Shown: one piece after another, positions 1 to 3,491 of the stretch | Numbering within the stretch: the stretch's first letter is position 1 | Layout of the letters: each line of letters begins with the position of its first letter | Origin: Fidelibacterota bacterium | GTDB taxonomy: Bacteria > Marinisomatota > Marinisomatia > Marinisomatales > TCS56 | DNA: 5,423 bases | Direction: 5' to 3' | Assembly: GCA_030634675.1 (NCBI GenBank) | Contig: DAOWAH010000131.1 | Location: forward strand, 1 to 5,423 | Notes under the pieces: model-generated | What the model was told of the DNA's origin: nothing | What the model saw: only the letters and a program-made list of their open reading frames with translations | The model's database searches: none | Translations under genes and position numbers: made by a program

Positions 1-28
1 GACCTCTGTCTTCTGACCTCTGACCTCT
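1..28. repeat. Four tandem 7-base repeats upstream of purQ
   Basis: The window opens with GACCTCT, GTCTTCT, GACCTCT, GACCTCT, which is an exact 7-base period. The second unit differs from the others at two positions. The array ends about 20 bases before the PurQ start and may extend to the left beyond the window. It is pyrimidine-rich on this strand. It could be a simple-sequence expansion in the 5' flank of purQ or the tail of an upstream intergenic array. No function can be assigned from the sequence. Confidence 0.75.
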
Positions 29-37
29 GCAATCACT

Positions 38-41
38 GGAG
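38..41 (+). promoter_or_regulatory. Ribosome binding site of purQ
   Basis: GGAG lies 7 bases before the ATG at 49. This is canonical spacing and supports that start. Confidence 0.6.
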
Positions 42-48
42 CCTAACT

Positions 49-867
49 ATGAGCAACGTCAACGTACTGATTATGACCGGTTTTGGATTAAACTGCGACA
101 ACGAGACGGCCTATGCTTTTCAGCTGACCGGGGCCAAAACCCGGTTCGTCCATATTAATTCTCTGATTGACGGAGATGCCCGCCTGCAGGATTTTCAGAT
201 CATGGTTTTTATCGGCGGGTTCAGCTGGGCCGACGATCATGGCGCCGGTGTGGTTCAGGCCGTGCGTCTCAAGACCAATATCGGCGAAAGGGTTCTTGAA
301 TTTGTCGATCAGGGAAATCTGGTTCTGGGCATTTGCAATGGATTTCAGGCCCTTGTTAATCTCGGCCTGTTGCCGGGCTTCAACCAGGATTATACCCGCC
401 GCTCGGTGGCGCTGACATTCAATGATTGCGGCAATTTTAGAGATCAGTGGGTTTATTTAAAAACCAATCCGGCATCGCCCTGTGTGTTTACCAGCGGGAT
501 CAACACGGCCGAGTTTCCGGTGCGCCACGGAGAAGGTAAGTTCTATGCCGATGACGATACCCTTGCCCGTTTGCTGGAAAATAATCAGATCGCGCTTCAA
601 TATGCCGATCCGGACGGAAACTTGGCCCAGGGCCGCTTTCCTTTCAACCCGAATGGATCCTTGTTGGACGTCGCCGGCATCTGTGATTCCACCGGGCGCA
701 TCTTTGGCCTGATGCCGCATCCGGAAGCCTACAACCACTGGTTCAATCATCCGGATTGGACCCGCAACCTTGAAAAAGCCAAACGGCAGGGGCAAACCTT
801 GGACTCCGGACCGACAGTGGGCATTCGGATGCTGCAAAATGCCGTTGATTATGCGCGCGCAAAATAA
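49..867 (+). CDS. purQ: Phosphoribosylformylglycinamidine synthase, glutaminase subunit PurQ
   Basis: This cytosolic class I glutamine amidotransferase supplies ammonia from glutamine to the FGAM synthase (PurL) step, which converts FGAR to FGAM in de novo purine synthesis. The nucleophile elbow is GICNGFQ, residues 94-100, with catalytic Cys96. The His-Glu pair sits in LMPHPEAYNHW as His224 and Glu226. The family block GGFSWADDHGAG (56-67) and the segment PVRHGEGKF (157-165) are also present, so all catalytic residues are intact. At 272 residues it is longer than the roughly 230-residue Bacillus-type PurQ and closer to the glutaminase domain of large one-piece PurL enzymes. Such long forms are, as far as I recall, usual in Desulfobacterota. 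The start at 49 has a GGAG site at 38-41. No purL or purS is visible. The gene is followed by a long gap and appears unrelated to the pilus operon downstream. Confidence 0.96.
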   Translation: MSNVNVLIMTGFGLNCDNETAYAFQLTGAKTRFVHINSLIDGDARLQDFQIMVFIGGFSWADDHGAGVVQAVRLKTNIGERVLEFVDQGNLVLGICNGFQALVNLGLLPGFNQDYTRRSVALTFNDCGNFRDQWVYLKTNPASPCVFTSGINTAEFPVRHGEGKFYADDDTLARLLENNQIALQYADPDGNLAQGRFPFNPNGSLLDVAGICDSTGRIFGLMPHPEAYNHWFNHPDWTRNLEKAKRQGQTLDSGPTVGIRMLQNAVDYARAK

Positions 868-913
868 AAAACCGCCTTCTTCATCATACCCATTCCCCAA
901 TCTTATATAATTT

Positions 914-1007
914 CAATTCCGTAATTCGAATTTCATAGGTGTAATTAAAAGTCGGTGCCTTGCCGTTTATACCGCTTTCCATAATAATGTTCCGAATTAA
1001 GGAATTG
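914..1007. repeat. Imperfect inverted repeat, 15-base arms, 64-base spacer
   Basis: The left arm CAATTCCGTAATTCG (914-928) matches the reverse complement of the right arm CGAATTAAGGAATTG (993-1007) at 14 of 15 positions. The left arm runs into a perfect 10-base palindrome, AATTCGAATT (923-932). A further outer pair, CCCCAAT (895-901) with ATTGGGG (1004-1010), overlaps the right arm. Inside the spacer, CGGT (953-956) can pair with ACCG (971-974). The arrangement could be the stem of a transcribed structure in the purQ 3' region, or the ends of a small degraded repeat element. The sequence alone does not decide which. Confidence 0.55.
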
Positions 1008-1033
1008 GGGCATAAGAGCGTGTACGGTTGTAG

Positions 1034-1065
1034 AAAAAAACATTTGAATACCGGAACGTTTTTTT
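1034..1065. repeat. A-tract/T-tract inverted repeat, possible weak terminator
   Basis: AAAAAAAC (1034-1041) and GTTTTTTT (1058-1065) are perfectly complementary over 8 bases, with a 16-base loop. The downstream T-run could end purQ transcription, but the stem is nearly all A-T and so would be weak. The symmetry would allow termination in either direction. I call it a repeat rather than a confident terminator. Confidence 0.35.
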
Positions 1066-1084
1066 GACAACCACTATATACCGC

Positions 1085-1177
1085 TTATCTGGAAAGTCCA
1101 AGTTGCCATTAGATAAATTCTCTGTGGGATCGGCTTCCAGATTCAATGCCACCGGTTCTTTCTGGATAACCAGATAA
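1085..1177. repeat. Cluster of four alternating TCTGG/CCAGA elements
   Basis: TCTGG occurs at 1088-1092 and 1161-1165, and its complement CCAGA at 1137-1141 and 1170-1174. The longest matches are TCTGGAA (1088-1094) with TTCCAGA (1135-1141), TTATCTGG (1085-1092) with CCAGATAA (1170-1177), and the compact dyad TCTGG-N4-CCAGA (1161-1174). These could be half-sites for a DNA-binding regulator upstream of the pilin operon, or pairing elements in a leader RNA. The dyad is about 240 bases upstream of the start site predicted from the sigma-54-like element, which is a possible distance for an enhancer-binding activator. Confidence 0.4.
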
Positions 1178-1196
1178 CTTAAAATGATTTAATAGT

Positions 1197-1213
1197 TATA
1201 AAATTATTTTATA
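1197..1213. repeat. 17-base perfect AT-only palindrome
   Basis: TATAAAAT and ATTTTATA flank a single central T, giving perfect dyad symmetry made only of A and T. It lies in the most AT-rich part of the gap. It may be a protein-binding or bent-DNA site, but symmetric A/T runs arise easily by chance in such composition. Confidence 0.4.
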
Positions 1214-1388
1214 GCGCTGTCTAAAAATACATTTAAAATAAACTCGATCGATTTGCGGTTCCAATTTTTTATTGTATGGCTTTGTAAATATCATAATGTA
1301 CTGAAATTAATGTTTATATTTCATTTCACAGAATATTAATTAAAAAGATGCTTGCTTGATCACGTCTAATTGCTCGATTCAACCGAGA

Positions 1389-1404
1389 TGGCACAAGTTT
1401 TGAA
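1389..1404 (+). promoter_or_regulatory. Sigma-54-like -24/-12 promoter of the minor-pilin operon
   Basis: TGGCAC-N5-TTGAA fits the RpoN consensus TGGCAC-N5-TTGCA in the whole -24 box and in the spacing between the GG and the -12 G. The one important mismatch is A instead of C at -12. The predicted start is near 1415, giving a leader of about 25 bases that contains the AGGAG site of the first pilin gene. In Pseudomonas, Geobacter and Myxococcus, pilin genes are activated at sigma-54 promoters by PilR-type regulators, so the context fits. No convincing sigma-70 pair was found closer to the gene. Confidence 0.4.
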
Positions 1405-1425
1405 AGAACAAGGTCATATTTAAAC

Positions 1426-1430
1426 AGGAG
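1426..1430 (+). promoter_or_regulatory. Ribosome binding site of the FimT/GspH-like gene
   Basis: AGGAG precedes the ATG at 1441 by 10 bases. The spacing is slightly long but acceptable. It supports this start, which gives a short, typical prepilin leader. Confidence 0.55.
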
Positions 1431-1440
1431 TTTAGAACCG

Positions 1441-1911
1441 ATGCGAAAAAACTCAGGTTTCACAGCATATGAATTGGCAGTGACCATTGCAATTATATCC
1501 GTAATTGCGGCGTTAACGTTGCCGCCTTATCTAAAGTGGTGGCGAACATCCCGCTTGCAAAGCGCGGTCTCAAATATGACCACGGATCTCGAGATGGCCA
1601 AGACACGCGCCATAAGGGAGAATGCAGTTGTCGTGATTGAATTCTATAGCGGTAGCTACACCATATTTGTGGATAATAATAAGGATTGGAATCCCAATAA
1701 CGGTGAGGATATTGTGCTGAATCGAAGCCTTCCGGCCGGAGTATTTGTCGATACCGCCAGCCTCGGATTTCCGACGGTCAACGATAAAATCCGATTTAAC
1801 GGCAGGGGTATTCCTTTTGAAATTGTTTCGGAGGAAGAAATACAGGTAAACCAAGCCAGCAACAACCGGAAAATCAAGATAAACCGCCTGGGGAATATCA
1901 ATGTACAATAA
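1441..1911 (+). CDS. fimT: GspH/FimT-family minor pseudopilin
   Basis: This is a predicted minor pilin that would be inserted in the inner membrane, cleaved and N-methylated by the prepilin peptidase, and placed in the tip/priming complex of a type IV pilus. The 6-residue basic leader MRKNSG ends in Gly6, followed by Phe7 at mature +1 and Glu11 at the conserved +5 position. A hydrophobic helix runs to about residue 28. The amphipathic part (residues 39-62, with LQSAVSNM and AKTRAIREN) and the following YTIFVDNNKDW segment match the usual GspH domain pattern, as do IRFNGRGIPFE (117-127) and the closing GNINV strand. Its 156 residues are normal for the family. It is the first gene of the operon, where FimU/FimT sits in Pseudomonas. 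Its end overlaps pilW by 11 bases, suggesting translational coupling. FimT versus FimU cannot be settled from sequence alone. Confidence 0.88.
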   Translation: MRKNSGFTAYELAVTIAIISVIAALTLPPYLKWWRTSRLQSAVSNMTTDLEMAKTRAIRENAVVVIEFYSGSYTIFVDNNKDWNPNNGEDIVLNRSLPAGVFVDTASLGFPTVNDKIRFNGRGIPFEIVSEEEIQVNQASNNRKIKINRLGNINVQ

Positions 1912-2557
1912 AAGAAACAAACCGATCATCTCATTATATTCAAAAACAGGGTTTTCGTTGATCGAGCTTTTAATGGCGCTGGCAGTTTCGTCGATTGTAT
2001 TGGCCGCCATTTATAGTGTGTTTACAATTACCAATAAAAATTTCACAACCCAGAATGTGGCGGCTAACGTGCAGCAAAATTTGCGCTCTGCGATCGGGCT
2101 GATGGCGCGGGATATACGGCTTGCCGGTCTGGATCCGATTGGTACGGATATTTTCGGAATTGAGTATGCTTCTCAGACCAAAATTCGTTTCACGTTGGAC
2201 AGCATTGACAGCGGCAGTGGTGAATTCAACGGCATCGTTGACGAAACCAATTTTGAAGAAGTTACCTATGATTTTCAGGGTAATCAAATCACGCAGACAT
2301 TATATGAGACAGCAGCCAGTCCAAACCCTGCGGTATTGGTCAGCAATATTACAAATCTAAATTTTGCTTACCTTGATGCCGCAAACAATGATTTGGTCGA
2401 TTATGGTCTGAGCCCTGCGCGGGTTCCGGACGATAAACTTGCAGATATCAGAAGCGTTGAAGTCTTAATAACCATCGAGGAGCCAGCCGGTCGCGACGAA
2501 CCGGTTAGCCGAACATTAACCCGAAAAGTGGAATGCCGTAATCTGGCATTCAATTAA
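1901..2557 (+). CDS. pilW: Type IV pilus minor pilin PilW
   Basis: PilW is a component of the minor-pilin tip complex that primes pilus assembly and helps present PilY1. A 17-residue basic leader (with Lys4, Arg5, Lys7 and Lys15) ends in Gly17, followed by FSLIELLMALAVSS. Phe18 is mature +1 and Glu22 is +5, with the membrane helix to about residue 42. The PilW hallmark QQNLRSAIGLMARDIRLAGL is at residues 58-77. The C-terminal strands SVEVLITIEEP (185-195) and SRTLTRKVECRNLAF (203-217) end in the family's usual RN near the terminus. The length of 218 residues is at the short end for PilW. The start at 1901 lies inside the preceding gene, with GGGGA at 1890-1894 six bases upstream. Here pilW precedes pilV, whereas in Pseudomonas the order is pilV then pilW. 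Confidence 0.9.
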   Translation: MYNKRNKPIISLYSKTGFSLIELLMALAVSSIVLAAIYSVFTITNKNFTTQNVAANVQQNLRSAIGLMARDIRLAGLDPIGTDIFGIEYASQTKIRFTLDSIDSGSGEFNGIVDETNFEEVTYDFQGNQITQTLYETAASPNPAVLVSNITNLNFAYLDAANNDLVDYGLSPARVPDDKLADIRSVEVLITIEEPAGRDEPVSRTLTRKVECRNLAFN

Positions 2558-2568
2558 GGCACCAGCTT

Positions 2569-2982
2569 ATGTTGAACACCCAATTGGCCAAGACAACTCA
2601 CCCCGTTGATGACCGGGGCTTTACCTTTGTTGAAGTGCTTATTGTGATTGCGATTTTTTCTATCGGGGTTCTCGCGGTCGCAACCCTGCAGGTGACCTCG
2701 ATTAATACCAATGCATCTGCTCGAATGTCCGGTGAAGCCACCGCCCTGGCAGTCAATCAGATAGAAGCGCTGATGGTTTTAGGCTATGGACACGCTGATC
2801 TGAATCCGGCTGATAACCCACACGAAGTCGTCCAGGGAGCGTACACGGTTAATTGGATTGTCACCGAGTCAGATATTGACGGTGATGGAAGCAACGAAAG
2901 CAAAACCATATTTGTGACGGTTCGCTGTGCGAATCCAAAAGCAAGGGATGTTAAAATTAAATACATTATACCTGAGATATAA
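2569..2982 (+). CDS. pilV: Type IV pilus minor pilin PilV
   Basis: PilV is a minor pilin of the tip/priming complex, processed by prepilin peptidase. The leader ends DDRG (Gly17), followed by FTFVEVLIVIAIFSIGVLAV, with mature +1 Phe18, Glu22 at +5 and one membrane helix. The following stretch, LQVTSINTNASARMSGEATA then LAVNQIEALMVLGY, residues 40-73, matches the PilV pattern of a conserved A...EA..LA...IE helix. The C-terminal part is a short beta domain containing DIDGDGSNE (102-110), a calcium-loop-like DxDxDG motif, before the strand KTIFVTVRC. At 137 residues it is compact. The leader is 17 residues with two acidic residues next to the cleavage site, and no later ATG would give a shorter one. 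The gene starts 11 bases after pilW, with AAGG at 2556-2559 as a modest ribosome site. Confidence 0.87.
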   Translation: MLNTQLAKTTHPVDDRGFTFVEVLIVIAIFSIGVLAVATLQVTSINTNASARMSGEATALAVNQIEALMVLGYGHADLNPADNPHEVVQGAYTVNWIVTESDIDGDGSNESKTIFVTVRCANPKARDVKIKYIIPEI

Positions 2983-3003
2983 ACGGGGGAAGGTTAGGAA
3001 ATC

Positions 3004-3462
3004 ATGCATATGCAGGTAAATAATGAAGATGGATATTTAATGGTTGTGGTACTCATGATTTTATCCATCCTTACCGTAATTGCGACAGCGGGAACAAATA
3101 ACGCGATTACGGAGCAACGCTCGGCGACGAACGAACAAATTCATGAACTGTCATTTTATGCGGCTGACACCGCTAGAACATATGTGATCGAGCATTCTGA
3201 TTTGTACCATGAAGCTAATGTCACTGTTGGAGAGATTATCGCTTTTCCGGACAATGATAATCCAGCGGAGAAATTTTCAATGGGGCCTTTGGAATCTTTT
3301 AATGGCGATGTGGAATACCTGGGTTCCGCGATCCCTCCCCGGGGATCCGGATTTGAAGTGGGCAAGTTTGTTTCGCATCGGTATCGAATGAATAGCACGG
3401 GATTGGGCCCGCGCAGTTCAAAGTCTGAAATTGAGGCCGGATTTTACCGGATCGGTTTTTAA
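3004..3462 (+). CDS. pilX: Type IV pilus minor pilin PilX
   Basis: PilX is a minor pilin thought to sit at or next to the top of the priming complex and to link it to PilY1. A 10-residue leader ends in Gly10, followed by YLMVVVLMILSILTVIATAG. Mature +1 is Tyr rather than Phe, and the +5 residue is Val15, so the usual Glu5 is absent. That is characteristic of PilX and GspK-type tip subunits. The segment ELSFYAADTARTYV (48-61) corresponds to the PilX AEAG motif region, and the C-terminal part with HRYRMNSTGLG (125-135) and EAGFYRIGF matches the family's closing strands. The length of 152 residues is normal. AGGA at 2996-2999 lies only four bases upstream. The ATG at 3010 (Met3) is a plausible alternative start that would leave an 8-residue leader. 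The leader has no Lys or Arg and is acidic, which is unusual. Confidence 0.85.
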   Translation: MHMQVNNEDGYLMVVVLMILSILTVIATAGTNNAITEQRSATNEQIHELSFYAADTARTYVIEHSDLYHEANVTVGEIIAFPDNDNPAEKFSMGPLESFNGDVEYLGSAIPPRGSGFEVGKFVSHRYRMNSTGLGPRSSKSEIEAGFYRIGF

Positions 3463-3491
3463 AACCATTAACGGCTATGAAGATGGGTATT

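Larger units (their letters stand above)
868..1440. other. AT-rich 573-base intergenic region with inverted repeats
   Basis: No open frame here has a credible start, ribosome site or family signature. The stretch is clearly richer in A+T than the flanking genes, most strongly from about 1180 to 1345. No classical GC-rich hairpin plus T-tract terminator follows purQ. What it does hold is listed separately: an imperfect long inverted repeat (914-1007), an A-tract/T-tract inverted repeat (1034-1065), a TCTGG/CCAGA cluster (1085-1177), an AT palindrome (1197-1213) and a sigma-54-like promoter (1389-1404). It probably contains the end of the purQ transcript and the control region of the pilin operon. 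I could not match it to a known riboswitch. The GEMM c-di-GMP aptamer, which controls pilin genes in some relatives, was considered and its conserved blocks are not visible. Confidence 0.6.

Noticed and set aside
457..900. 147-codon reading frame on the - strand over purQ
   Set aside because: It is antisense to a gene with all catalytic motifs intact, shows no family signature, and runs into non-coding sequence. It is a shadow frame.
968..1086. Exact 10-base direct repeat TATACCGCTT at 968-977 and 1077-1086
   Set aside because: Flanks do not match beyond the 10 bases, and one such pair is not surprising in a 573-base AT-rich region.
1064..1091. TTGACA at 1064-1069 as a sigma-70 -35 box with TATCTG at 1086-1091 as -10
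   Set aside because: The -35 is perfect, but the -10 candidate matches TATAAT at only three positions, the spacer is 16 bases, and the element overlaps a T-tract where TTGAC arises easily. It lies over 350 bases from the next gene.
1081..1180. A c-di-GMP (GEMM) riboswitch in front of the pilin operon
   Set aside because: Such riboswitches control pilus genes in some relatives, but the conserved GEMM blocks are not present. Only a GGAAAG-like fragment was seen.
868..1440. CRISPR array, tRNA, IS element or attachment site in the gap
   Set aside because: There are no regularly spaced repeats, no cloverleaf-like sequence, no transposase fragment, and no repeat long enough to be an att or IS end.
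3004..3462. Missing Glu5 in PilX taken as a broken pilin
   Set aside because: Absence of Glu at +5 is normal for PilX and GspK-type tip subunits, and the rest of the protein is intact.
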